This document shows, one piece after another, positions 36,861 through 45,975 of a stretch of DNA of 64,000 nt; position 1 is the first letter of the stretch, and each line of letters opens with the position of its first letter. The position numbers and the translations under genes were made by a program. Location: NCBI GenBank assembly GCA_902363555.1, contig CABJAM010000001.1, positions 62,001-126,000 of the forward strand, read 5' to 3'. The notes beneath the pieces are model-generated. The model ran no database searches. It was not told the origin of the DNA and was given only the letters and a program-made list of their open reading frames with translations. The stretch is from Lachnospiraceae bacterium (lineage in GTDB: Bacteria > Bacillota > Clostridia > Lachnospirales > Lachnospiraceae).

Positions 36861-37795
36861 TTGAGGTTAAGAATCTTAAAAAGTATTTTCACACCCCGAA
36901 GGGGCAGCTTCACGCTGTGGATGATGTTTCGTTTTCTATTGAAGCCGGAAAGACCATGGGTGTTGTGGGGGAATCCGGCTGCGGTAAATCCACCCTGGGA
37001 AGGACGATCATCCACTTACAGGAAAGCTCTGGCGGTCAGATTTTTTACGACGGGGAGGACATTACAACTGTTAATAAGAAAAAGCTGTACGACTTGAGGC
37101 GGAACATGCAGATCATCTTTCAGGACCCTTATTCGTCGGTAAATCCCAGAATGACGGTGGAACAGACGATCCAGGAACCGCTGCTGCTCTCCAAAAAGTT
37201 TAACAAAAAAGAGCTGGCAGAGGAAACGACACGGCTCATGGATATGGTTGGCATCGATCAGCGGCTGCGTTTATCTTACCCCCATGAGCTGGATGGCGGG
37301 CGGCGTCAGAGGGTGGGCATCGGCCGGGCGCTGGCCATGAATCCCAAATTTATTGTCTGCGATGAGCCTGTATCGGCGCTGGATGTTTCCATTCAGGCGC
37401 AGGTATTAAATCTGCTCCAGGATTTACAGGAGGAATATGGGCTGACTTATATGTTTGTAACCCACGATTTGTCTGTGGTGCGGCATATTTCAGACGACAT
37501 TTGTGTTATGTATCTTGGCCAGCTTGTGGAAACCGCACCATCGAAGGAGCTGTTTATACATCCTCTGCACCCGTATACAAAGGCGCTGCTGTCGGCCATA
37601 CCATCCACGGATATCCATCACCGCCGTCAGCGGATACAGTTGAAAGGCGAGATCACATCACCGGTCAATCCGGAGCCGGGCTGCCGGTTTGCGGCCAGAT
37701 GCCCGTACGTTTGTGAGAAATGCCATAATCCCCAAAAGCTGGAGGAAGTAGAGGCGAACCATTTTGTATCCTGCTGCCGGGTCCGTGAAATATAA
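36848..37795 (+). CDS. ABC ATPase, DppF type
   Basis: Walker A GESGCGKST, Walker B FIVCDEPVSALD and the C-terminal Cys-rich extension (GCRFAARCPYVCEKC). The signature reads LDGGRRQR rather than LSGGQRQR, a variant I believe is common in clostridial DppF-like proteins. Start at 36848 with GGGAGG upstream. Confidence 0.9.
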   Translation: MSKLIEVKNLKKYFHTPKGQLHAVDDVSFSIEAGKTMGVVGESGCGKSTLGRTIIHLQESSGGQIFYDGEDITTVNKKKLYDLRRNMQIIFQDPYSSVNPRMTVEQTIQEPLLLSKKFNKKELAEETTRLMDMVGIDQRLRLSYPHELDGGRRQRVGIGRALAMNPKFIVCDEPVSALDVSIQAQVLNLLQDLQEEYGLTYMFVTHDLSVVRHISDDICVMYLGQLVETAPSKELFIHPLHPYTKALLSAIPSTDIHHRRQRIQLKGEITSPVNPEPGCRFAARCPYVCEKCHNPQKLEEVEANHFVSCCRVREI

Positions 37796-37871
37796 AAATC
37801 CGGGATGTTCATGCACCGCGCATAAGCGTCTGATGCACAGGCGCTGATCGCTCGCAGCCAGAAAAAATAGA

Positions 37872-39074
37872 GTGAAAAGAGTGTATAAGGAGATGTTATC
37901 AAAATACATAAAAAATATAACGGCGGTATCCGAACCTGCGGGCGCGGGCTTTGTGTGTACTGCGGCGATCATTGAATATGACCGTCTTATTAAGAACGAT
38001 TCGCTTGGGCCTGACAGCTTTCATGTCAGGGACCGCGAAATCGTAAAAATTTATGGGAACAAGGAAGCCCAAAAAGCGGAGAAGGGCATGGATGGCCCAT
38101 ATGTCATCATTGAGCTGTCCGCGGCGGATGCGGCGGCCCGGCTTTATGAAGTAAAAGGCCATGGGCCGGAAGCTGTGACCCTGATCCATGAGCCGCAGGT
38201 AACGGTCTGCCAGGTACGGCCCGTACATGGGGAAAATGGTGAAATCCCGGCGGAAGAAACGTATTTGGAAAGTAATCAGGTGGTCAATCTGGTCATTGAT
38301 GATTTTATCCAGGATACTTTCGAAATGCTTTCATATAATCTGTATATTCCTCAGGGCTATGATGGATCGCAGCGCTGGCCCCTCGTTCTGTTTATCCATG
38401 ATGCGGGCTGCTGCGGTACGGACCCGAGATTGACGCTTGTACAGGGGCTTGGCGCTGCTATATGGGCATCGCCGCAGCATCAGAAAAAGCATCCGTGTTT
38501 TGTTCTGGCGCCACAGTTTGCGCCTCCGCCCATGGTGAATGATGATTTTGAGGCTGATGACCGGATAGAGATGCTCAAGCGTCTGCTGGATGACGTCATT
38601 TCAAAATACAACGTGGATGATAAGCGTATTTATACGACCGGCCAGTCTATGGGGTGTATGTCCTCCTGTGAGTTATATGTCCGGTACCCGAATCTATTTG
38701 CCGCATCCATGATGGTAGCAGGACAATGGAATCCTCAAACTATGGCGGAGGTTTGGAACTCGCATTTGTGGATTATAGTTTCTGAGGGAGATAAAAAGGC
38801 ATTTCCGGGAATGACTGCCATGACGGCGGCTATGGAAAACGCCGGTGCAAGGGTGGCCCATGAAACCTGGAGCGCAAAAGCGGCCCCCGGGGAATGGAAC
38901 CAGGCGGCCCGGCGTATGATCGCCACGGGAGCCAACATCCTGTTTGTATCCTTTGATTTGGAGAGCGTGGCCCGGGGCTTAGCTTCTGGACCGGGTGAAC
39001 ACCATGAGTCAACGTGGCAGGTCGCCTACGAGATTGAGGCTGTCAGGGAATGGCTGTTTACAAATCACAAATAG
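37872..39074 (+). CDS. Alpha/beta-hydrolase esterase (PHB-depolymerase/prolyl-oligopeptidase-like)
   Basis: An N-terminal ~130-residue beta-rich region precedes an alpha/beta-hydrolase domain with LVLFIHDAGCCG, nucleophile GQSMG, Asp in SEGDKKAFPG and His in HHESTW. No signal peptide, so a cytoplasmic esterase. It is a clear paralogue of the esterase half of the last gene of the operon (similar N-terminal KNITAV..PDSF region and catalytic core). The start is unsure: the GTG at 37872 lacks a site, and the ATG at 37893 sits directly on AAGGAG. Confidence 0.75.
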   Translation: MKRVYKEMLSKYIKNITAVSEPAGAGFVCTAAIIEYDRLIKNDSLGPDSFHVRDREIVKIYGNKEAQKAEKGMDGPYVIIELSAADAAARLYEVKGHGPEAVTLIHEPQVTVCQVRPVHGENGEIPAEETYLESNQVVNLVIDDFIQDTFEMLSYNLYIPQGYDGSQRWPLVLFIHDAGCCGTDPRLTLVQGLGAAIWASPQHQKKHPCFVLAPQFAPPPMVNDDFEADDRIEMLKRLLDDVISKYNVDDKRIYTTGQSMGCMSSCELYVRYPNLFAASMMVAGQWNPQTMAEVWNSHLWIIVSEGDKKAFPGMTAMTAAMENAGARVAHETWSAKAAPGEWNQAARRMIATGANILFVSFDLESVARGLASGPGEHHESTWQVAYEIEAVREWLFTNHK

Positions 39075-39087
39075 GAGGGGGAACATT

Positions 39088-40404
39088 ATGCAGGAGCAGC
39101 TCTTATGCGGTGCGGCCAGGGTTAAGATTACACCTGATTTAAGCCTGCTTCCCGAGCTGAGAGGATTAAAGGATCAAAGGTTCGGCGGGGTACTGGACGA
39201 TATTTTTGTCCGGGTCATCGCTCTGGAAGATAATGGTGTGCAGGCTTTGCTGGTTTCCTTTGACCTGGATAAAGTACCGTCGCCGGACCGCCTGATCCGC
39301 AGGCTGACTCAGGAAACCGGTATTAAGGAAGAATTAATAACTATGACGGCCGTTCACACACATACGGCGCCCATCGCCGGAGCAAGGCCGGATGAAGGGC
39401 CCAATGATCTGACACAAAAGCCGCAGAGCGTTCAGAGAGCGGCCCGAAGCTACGAGGACGATTTAGAAGCTGCGCTGGTTTTGGCAGTAAAGACGGCGGT
39501 GGATCATAAAGTTCCCTGTCGGCTCGGCATAGGTATGGGAAATAGTTATATTAATGTGGACCGCCGGCAGTGGTATGCCATTAAGCAGCCGGATGGCCGT
39601 ATTAAGTATAAATGTGCTCTTGGTGTGGATCCATCGTCTCCGGTAGACCGGACAGTGACGGTCCTGAGGTTTGAAGATTATCAGGGGGAGGCTCTGGCCT
39701 ATTTTATTAATTATCCGGTCCATTGCTGTATACTGCATACAAATAGACTATGCCAGAATAAACTGGGCATCAGCGGGGACATTGCGGGGTTTGTAAGCGC
39801 CGGTCTGGAAAGCCGTGAGGAGGGCTGTACAGCCATATGGACAAGTGGAGCCGCCGGTGATATTAATCCGGTTATTCAGTTAGAAATGTATTATCCCAAT
39901 GCAGCTACGGGAGATATGGAAGTGCATACACTGGATGCAAACGGCTATGACCTTCTGCGGGTTGTAGGCTCCAGGCATTTGGCGGATGTATACGGCATTA
40001 TCCAAAGAATCAAGTGTGACCAGACCTGCGCCCGGCTTTGCGGTGCTGTGGCGTGGTCGGAAACACCCGGAAAAGTTCCGGATACACAATATAAGGTCCG
40101 TCTCCATATGTTAAGGCTTGGCGATATTGTTTTATTTGGCGCCAGCGGCGAGCTGTACGCCTCCTACGCAAGGTGGCTGAAAAACGTGCTTCCCGGAGAT
40201 CGGCTGATCGTTATGAACCACGAGGCCAGTTTGTTTGCACCCTCGGGATATATTTTCGATGATGAGACGCTGCTGCTTCCGGAGGCCGACCTGCCCGGGC
40301 TTGACCATACGAACATGAAAGCCGGATATTTTATTTCATCACTGACAGAACATGTATTATCCATGTACAGCAAATGTATGTACAAAAAAGAAAGGCGCAT
40401 ATGA
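39088..40404 (+). CDS. Neutral/alkaline ceramidase-like hydrolase (pfam04734 type)
   Basis: A 438-residue protein with the N-terminal fold of neutral ceramidases: CGAARVKITPD start and VHTHTAPIAG, the zinc-binding region. Cytoplasmic here, with no signal peptide, so sphingolipids are an unlikely substrate. Many bacterial homologues in catabolic clusters are uncharacterised amidase- or esterase-like enzymes. It follows the esterase by 13 bp with AGGAGGGGG upstream, and overlaps the MBL gene by ATGA. Confidence 0.7.
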   Translation: MQEQLLCGAARVKITPDLSLLPELRGLKDQRFGGVLDDIFVRVIALEDNGVQALLVSFDLDKVPSPDRLIRRLTQETGIKEELITMTAVHTHTAPIAGARPDEGPNDLTQKPQSVQRAARSYEDDLEAALVLAVKTAVDHKVPCRLGIGMGNSYINVDRRQWYAIKQPDGRIKYKCALGVDPSSPVDRTVTVLRFEDYQGEALAYFINYPVHCCILHTNRLCQNKLGISGDIAGFVSAGLESREEGCTAIWTSGAAGDINPVIQLEMYYPNAATGDMEVHTLDANGYDLLRVVGSRHLADVYGIIQRIKCDQTCARLCGAVAWSETPGKVPDTQYKVRLHMLRLGDIVLFGASGELYASYARWLKNVLPGDRLIVMNHEASLFAPSGYIFDDETLLLPEADLPGLDHTNMKAGYFISSLTEHVLSMYSKCMYKKERRI

Positions 40405-41291
40405 AGCTTATAGATTTTTCATGTAAACATAATATTTTACTCCAGGCGGAGGACGGAACCCGAAGACCTATGGACGAGCCCTATTTCCAATCGGAGCAGA
40501 TCGCAAATAATACGTATAAGATATTGTCGGATGGGGATTACTCTTATCTTGTCATTGGCGCGGATGAGGCAGTACTCATTGATTCCGGCTACGGCGCGGG
40601 AAATATCCGGGAGTATGCCGCAGGGCTGACGGACCGGCCGCTGCGCAATATTTTAAATACACATGACCATTTTGATCACACGGCCAATAACTGTTACTTT
40701 GAGTATGCGTATATGTCTTTAGAGACAAAACCACTGGCGACATTGCCATTTCCCAGCTTCCAGGGCATTGATTTTCCAAGAGATTACAAAATAAGGATTA
40801 TTGATGACGGATTTATTTATCCTTTGGGCGGCCGGGCGCTGGAGACTTTTAAAATGCCTGACCACGCGGTTGGGAGTCTTTTGTTTCTCGATAAAGAGGA
40901 ACGGCTGCTTTTTGCCGGCGATGAGATCGGTATGCCTATGGGAAAGCCGTTAAACGGAAGCGTCCGGCGCTTTCTGGGATATATGGAAAGACTGGAGAAA
41001 AGGCGCGGGGATTTTGATACGATCTGTGCGGGCTTTGGTGTTATGGGAGCAGATATCATTGAAAAGTATATTGCAAATCTGACCTACATAATGGAAGGCC
41101 ACGAGGGAGAGCCTTTAGAAAAACGGGAGATGAAAAATGATCTGCCAGCCGGGCCCGGCGGGGAAACAGTATATCTGCGCCGGATGCCGCACTTCCCGGA
41201 TATGCCGCGGGAGGATCCGGAGGAGCGGATCTATAAAAGAGTAATGGACTATGCGGGCTGTAAGATTATTTACGACATAAGAAAAATTTAA
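40401..41291 (+). CDS. Metallo-beta-lactamase-fold hydrolase
   Basis: The MBL zinc motif reads HDHFDH (about residues 88-93), with a later His in PDHAVGS and Asp in FAGDEIG. The binuclear zinc hydrolase family includes lactonases, thioesterases and aryl-ester hydrolases. Cytoplasmic, 296 residues. Translation is coupled to the upstream ceramidase-like gene (ATGA overlap). The role is likely a thioester or ester cleavage step of the operon's pathway. Confidence 0.8.
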   Translation: MKLIDFSCKHNILLQAEDGTRRPMDEPYFQSEQIANNTYKILSDGDYSYLVIGADEAVLIDSGYGAGNIREYAAGLTDRPLRNILNTHDHFDHTANNCYFEYAYMSLETKPLATLPFPSFQGIDFPRDYKIRIIDDGFIYPLGGRALETFKMPDHAVGSLLFLDKEERLLFAGDEIGMPMGKPLNGSVRRFLGYMERLEKRRGDFDTICAGFGVMGADIIEKYIANLTYIMEGHEGEPLEKREMKNDLPAGPGGETVYLRRMPHFPDMPREDPEERIYKRVMDYAGCKIIYDIRKI

Positions 41292-41345
41292 GGGGAATGC
41301 CTGAAAGGGCAGCCCCTTTATCATTTCAGAGCAGGAGGGAGAAAA

Positions 41346-42818
41346 ATGCTGAAAGCAGGCGCGGGTAAAGCGGCGATACAATTTCCGGATGCACTGTTTC
41401 CACTGGAGGGGTTTTGCTGCGTACATGATGAGCCCTATGCCAGAATACTACTTTTAGAGTCGGAAAACAGGGCGGTCATAGCGGCGCTGGAGCTGGTTAT
41501 GCTGCCGGAAACAATACTGGAGGACCTGAAAACATTAATTGAACGGATCACCGGGGCCCCTCGGGAAAATATATGGATTCATGTCACTCATGCCATAACA
41601 ACTCCGCATGCGCCCGGTGGGCCGATGATCGGACCGGGAGGGCGGAGTGTTAAGGAGACGCCGCTTGATGCGGAGGTGCCATCGGGCGCGGAGATGCGGT
41701 CGGGTTCGGAAGTGCGGTCAGATGCGAAGGTGCCATCAGGCGTGGAGCAAGAGCTGGAGGGCGGCGAAAAGGCCGACCTGTATGCACGGGAGCGGTGCCA
41801 ATACCGTCTGTATGAAAAAGCGTTGAATACGGCCGTGTCGTGTGCTGCCGCTCTGGCTCTTGAGACACTTGAGGAGGCCTTTGTGGGCGTTGGTGAGGGG
41901 CTCTGCGATATCAACTGCAACCGTGATATTCAGACGCCCTATGGGTGGTGGATCGGAACTGGCGGAAATGGTATGTCCAATAAGCAGTTGAGTCTTATAA
42001 AATTTGAGACGATGAAGGGACAGCCGATTGCTTTCCTGATGAGCTATGGAATCAAGCCGTGTGCCATTGACAATTCACAGATGACCGAAAATAAACGGCA
42101 GGTTTCGTCTGATGTGCCCGGAAGGGCCTGCCGCCAGATGGAGCAGACATTTAATGCGCCGGTTTTGTTTTTGATGAGTGCTGCCGGGGATCAGATACCA
42201 AAAGAGCAGGCATGGTATGATACAGTTCTTGATGACGGTACTGTAAAAACCATTGACAGGGGTGTTGAACAAGGGCTGTGCATCGTGGAGAAGCTGGGCG
42301 ATATCATGGCCGGAACAGCTATGGCTATGGCACGGCAGATAAAATGCATGGAGATTACACAGCTTAACATATTAAAAACTGCCTTTGACTGGCCAACCAA
42401 AGAGCGAATAGAGCTGCACCCCCGTAAGACTTTTGAATTTACGACAGATGGGAAAAAGGCGGCCGTGCCAGTGGAGGTTATTCTGCTTGGGCCGATTGCA
42501 TTTGTAGCAACAAGGCCGGAGGTAAATTGTATAACAGAGCGGGAATTAAAGCAATTGTCTCCATTTAAATATACTTTTCTTGCCACAATGGTTAATGGTG
42601 GCATGAAGTATATGCCGGATCAGCAGTCCTATGAGAATATCACATGGGAAGCAATAAATTCGATGCTTATGCCTAAAGCGGCTGAAGCCTTTGTTCAGGA
42701 AGCCGTAAAGCTTATGGAACTGAACAAAGACTGCGGGGAATATAAATGCGGTACTCCAGTCAGTGCAGTGCCAGATGGCAGCGGCGTGTGCGAAAAGGGG
42801 GATTATGATGAAACCTGA
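41346..42818 (+). CDS. Second ceramidase-like hydrolase with divergent metal motif
   Basis: A 490-residue relative of the gene at 39088, recognised by the LKAGAGKAAIQFPD start and the HVTHAITTPHAPGG region. The zinc-site motif differs from the HTHTAP of its partner, so its metal binding or activity may differ. Oddity: right after that region a loop contains four 6-residue repeats (AEVPSG, AEMRSG, SEVRSD, AKVPSG) encoded by an 18-bp minisatellite. The 3' end overlaps the exporter gene. Confidence 0.65.
   Translation: MLKAGAGKAAIQFPDALFPLEGFCCVHDEPYARILLLESENRAVIAALELVMLPETILEDLKTLIERITGAPRENIWIHVTHAITTPHAPGGPMIGPGGRSVKETPLDAEVPSGAEMRSGSEVRSDAKVPSGVEQELEGGEKADLYARERCQYRLYEKALNTAVSCAAALALETLEEAFVGVGEGLCDINCNRDIQTPYGWWIGTGGNGMSNKQLSLIKFETMKGQPIAFLMSYGIKPCAIDNSQMTENKRQVSSDVPGRACRQMEQTFNAPVLFLMSAAGDQIPKEQAWYDTVLDDGTVKTIDRGVEQGLCIVEKLGDIMAGTAMAMARQIKCMEITQLNILKTAFDWPTKERIELHPRKTFEFTTDGKKAAVPVEVILLGPIAFVATRPEVNCITERELKQLSPFKYTFLATMVNGGMKYMPDQQSYENITWEAINSMLMPKAAEAFVQEAVKLMELNKDCGEYKCGTPVSAVPDGSGVCEKGDYDET
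41670..41741. repeat. 18-bp in-frame minisatellite, 4 units
   Basis: Units at 41670, 41688, 41706 and 41724 read as GCGGAGGTGCCATCGGGC-type sequences, with a 36-bp higher-order pattern (units 1 and 4 resemble each other, as do 2 and 3). Confidence 0.75.
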
Positions 42819-43392
42819 GCTTGAGAAGGCTGGAATCAGCAGTCTGGATGTAAGAATTGCAGTCAGTATACTGATCTGCTGTCTCACATCGACAGTGCTT
42901 AATGCTGTGGGCCTGAAATTTACATACGGAGAAATGCACCTGGAGATCATGCAGAAAATGACGGCGTGTATTGCCTGTCTGCTTTGCTGCCAGGATACGA
43001 CAAAAGCCAGCGGCGGGGCCGGAAAAAACCGGCTTATTATTACAGCCATTGGAGGAATCGTGGGAATTATTGTGATTTTCCTGGATAATTGGATCGACAA
43101 CGTGTGGATCATGGCAGGAATGGTTACAGTGGGAATACTTGTGACTCTGTTTCTGTGTAAGGCTGCGAAGGTGCCTTATATAAATGCCAGGATTGGCGGT
43201 GTTACTTTCATACTTGTTACCTCAACCCTGTCCGGACCGGCGCGCATCTGGTATGGTGTTTTCCGGTTCGTTTCAACAATTTATGGCGTTTTAATTGTTC
43301 TGCTGGTTACGTGGACTTACAGCAAATTTGCCGGTAGAAGAACCGTAAAGCGTGGCGGTAACAATAATAAGGAGGGGCTGACATTAAATTAA
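42808..43392 (+). CDS. Aromatic-acid-exporter-like (FUSC/ArAE-type) membrane protein
   Basis: A 194-residue protein with about six hydrophobic segments arranged as in ArAE_1/FUSC N-terminal domains: DVRIAVSILICCLTSTVLN, a short QDTTKASGGAGKNRLI segment, then paired helices. The larger family exports aromatic carboxylic acids. In this operon it may release an aromatic end product. It overlaps the preceding gene by 11 bp; start at 42808 with GGGGG upstream. Confidence 0.65.
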   Translation: MKPELEKAGISSLDVRIAVSILICCLTSTVLNAVGLKFTYGEMHLEIMQKMTACIACLLCCQDTTKASGGAGKNRLIITAIGGIVGIIVIFLDNWIDNVWIMAGMVTVGILVTLFLCKAAKVPYINARIGGVTFILVTSTLSGPARIWYGVFRFVSTIYGVLIVLLVTWTYSKFAGRRTVKRGGNNNKEGLTLN

Positions 43393-45902
43393 TAGCAATT
43401 AACACAATTACGGAGGACGGCGAAAAAAATATAGCCGTTGCCGTTAAATACGATAAGGAAGTGAGCTGCACTTCGGTAACGCCGGATTCCTTTGAGATTC
43501 AGGGAAGAACCATGGCCGCCCTGTATACGTCTAATGAATGTGCCATAAATGACGAACGAAAATCAGAGCATGGTCGATTTGTTATTATTGAGCTGGAGGA
43601 CAGGGCCAGCGAGTCACTGACGCTCTGTCAAATATCGCCGGGTGTGCGTCAAAGACGGATAAATACCTGCGAAGTCCGACAGAAAAAAATTCTGAGATCC
43701 ACCTACGGCTCCCTTCTGGTTCCCTGGGAGAGCTTCCGCCGTCCGGAATGTGCCGTTAATGAGGTTTTCGACGGGTTTAGCCCAAGCAGCTTTGTAGACA
43801 GGATAAATGGAGTTCAGATAAAGTACCAGCTTTTCCTGCCGAAGGATTATCATGCCACAGGCAGCTATCCGCTCATTCTTTTCTTTCATGGCGGGGGTGA
43901 AAAGGGCGATGACAATTTTGCGCCGCTGCTGGCTTCTCAGGGAGGGAGCATATGGGCGTTCCCGGAGGTTCAGGAAAAGCATCCGTCCATTGTGCTCGTA
44001 CCCCAATGCCCTGAGGACAGAGACTGGATTGATCCGGATACGTATGAATTAAACGAATGCTTTCACACGGTCTGCCGGCTCCTGTTTTCTGTGCTGGAAC
44101 GTTATGCTGTGGATAGGGAGCGCATCTATTGTACCGGTTTGTCCATGGGGAGTATGGGCGTTTGGGAGATCAATAAGCGTTATCCTCATCTGTTTGCCGC
44201 TTCAATTATGTGCGTGGGCCAGGATAACTATGAGGGAATAGAAATCCTGAAGGATGCGAACCTTTGGGCCTTTCACGGAGAAAATGATGACAAGGCAATG
44301 CCAGGTGTGGTGGATATTATGCAAACGTTGGAAAATGCCGGCGCCATTGTGGATTCGGATGTCTGGGATGGAACGCTAAGAGGAGCTGCGGCACAGGCGC
44401 AGGCTATCCGGCAGATTGCCAGAGGTGCTGACATTATGCACACTCAGTTTAAGGAAGGCACAATTAAGGAGGACTGGGTGCATGTGGGTGGATGGAAGCC
44501 GGTGTATTCCAATCCGGTTGTTTTGGAGTGGCTGTTTAGTAAAAGGAATGAGAAGTTTTCCGCCAAAAGTCATAGTTATCGTATAAAAAGCTTCCGGCAG
44601 CCTGTACGGACAGACCTGGGCTTTGCCGGCGGGGAGCTGGCTGAGATTTCCTGCGGTGCCAGGCATAATCTGGCACTTAAAAAAGACGGAAGTGTGTGGA
44701 GCTGGGGCTTTAATGGCTCAGGGCAGTTGGGTAATGGCAGCCTGGGTCTGGGGGCTGGGCCTGATGTTTGGCCGGCAAAGCCTGAGCAGGTGACAGGTCT
44801 GTGCGATATTGTTCAGGTAGCCGCAGGAAATAATTTCAGCCTTGCACTGGATAAGTATGGAAATGTATACGGCTGGGGCTGTAATAATTGCGGACAGCTT
44901 GGGAACCCGGACATGGATCAGTGTTTTTTACAGCCTGTCAGGATTTTGGCGCTTTGCGAAATTATTGAAATCGGGGCAGGTGACAGCTATGGCGCAGCAC
45001 TTAAAGCGGATGGTACCTTGTGGGCTTGGGGCTCCGGATGCAGCGGACAGCTTGGGCAGGATTCCTATTTCCGGTCTTATCTGCCACTGCGGGTTAAAAA
45101 TCCCCAGGACCCTGCCGGCTATCTTCAAAATGTGCGGCATTTTAAAACAGGTATCCGAAGTATGTTTGCGCTGACTTCGGACGATCGGCTCTATGGCTGG
45201 GGCGACGGCGAATACGGGCAGCTTGGGAATGGCACGGAAGGCCACGGCCCGGGAACAAGGCTGCCGCAGCTTGTGATGGATGCGGCAGATGCGGCATCGG
45301 AACAGACGCCGGGCGCCGGAATGGGTGCAGTACCGGAACGGGTGCCGGGCGACGGAACGAATGCGGTAGCGGAACGGGTGCCGGGTGACGGAACGAATGC
45401 GATATCGGAACGGGCGCCGGGCGCCGGAATGAATGCGGTATCGGAACGGGTGCCGGGCACCGGAATGAATGCGGTATTGGACGGGCGGCTGCATGACGTG
45501 GAGGATGTGGCTTCGGGCCGGTGTTTTACTATGGTATTGAAGAATGATGGGAGCGTGTACAGCTTTGGGCTCAACCGCCATGGTGAGTGTGCGCAGTGCG
45601 GTGTGGAAACCAGCGCTCTGCCCTTGCGGATCGATACGTTATCCGCGGTTCGCCAGATCGTGGCAGGGATGAATCATGCAGCAGCTTTGAAAAATGACGG
45701 AACTGTTTGGACATGGGGCTACAATAAATTGATGGGTGACGGTGTATTGGGTATGCCGGTGGCGGATTTTACAAATATTCCGGTTAAGGTGGAAACGCTT
45801 CCTGAAATAGAACGCATTTACTCCGGCCAGAACCATATTTACGCTCTGGCTATGGATGGTTCCATTTGGGCCTGGGGCAATGGAAATGACGGCCGGATTT
45901 AA
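43383..45902 (+). CDS. Esterase fused to a seven-blade RCC1-type propeller
   Basis: The N-terminal half (to about residue 390) is an alpha/beta-hydrolase paralogous to the gene at 37872: LILFFHGGGEKGDDN, nucleophile GLSMGS, Asp in HGENDDKAMPG, His in DWVHVGGW. The second half has seven RCC1-like repeats (each with a ..LKxDGxVWxWG..GQLG pattern), a beta-propeller. Between blades 4 and 5 lies an insert of five 12-residue repeats. The first in-frame GTG is at 43461, but coding similarity to the paralogue extends upstream to an ATT at 43383, 7 bp after GGAGG; I take that as the start. No signal peptide. Confidence 0.75.
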   Translation: MKLIAINTITEDGEKNIAVAVKYDKEVSCTSVTPDSFEIQGRTMAALYTSNECAINDERKSEHGRFVIIELEDRASESLTLCQISPGVRQRRINTCEVRQKKILRSTYGSLLVPWESFRRPECAVNEVFDGFSPSSFVDRINGVQIKYQLFLPKDYHATGSYPLILFFHGGGEKGDDNFAPLLASQGGSIWAFPEVQEKHPSIVLVPQCPEDRDWIDPDTYELNECFHTVCRLLFSVLERYAVDRERIYCTGLSMGSMGVWEINKRYPHLFAASIMCVGQDNYEGIEILKDANLWAFHGENDDKAMPGVVDIMQTLENAGAIVDSDVWDGTLRGAAAQAQAIRQIARGADIMHTQFKEGTIKEDWVHVGGWKPVYSNPVVLEWLFSKRNEKFSAKSHSYRIKSFRQPVRTDLGFAGGELAEISCGARHNLALKKDGSVWSWGFNGSGQLGNGSLGLGAGPDVWPAKPEQVTGLCDIVQVAAGNNFSLALDKYGNVYGWGCNNCGQLGNPDMDQCFLQPVRILALCEIIEIGAGDSYGAALKADGTLWAWGSGCSGQLGQDSYFRSYLPLRVKNPQDPAGYLQNVRHFKTGIRSMFALTSDDRLYGWGDGEYGQLGNGTEGHGPGTRLPQLVMDAADAASEQTPGAGMGAVPERVPGDGTNAVAERVPGDGTNAISERAPGAGMNAVSERVPGTGMNAVLDGRLHDVEDVASGRCFTMVLKNDGSVYSFGLNRHGECAQCGVETSALPLRIDTLSAVRQIVAGMNHAAALKNDGTVWTWGYNKLMGDGVLGMPVADFTNIPVKVETLPEIERIYSGQNHIYALAMDGSIWAWGNGNDGRI
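45300..45479. repeat. 36-bp in-frame minisatellite, 5 units
   Basis: Units start at 45300, 45336, 45372, 45408 and 45444, each encoding ERVPGDGTNAVA-type 12-residue repeats between propeller blades 4 and 5 of the esterase-RCC1 fusion. Confidence 0.85.
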
Positions 45903-45920
45903 TTCGCCAAGATTATAAAT

Positions 45921-45961
45921 AAAGCAGAGTGGTGTCAAAATGACGACCATTCTGCTTTTTT
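45921..45961 (+). terminator. Rho-independent terminator of the PhlG-like operon
   Basis: AAAGCAGA, one mismatch and TGGT pair with ACCA and TCTGCTTT; the stem ends in a run of six T. It closes the long operon. Confidence 0.85.
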
Positions 45962-45975
45962 GCGCGAAGCGACGA

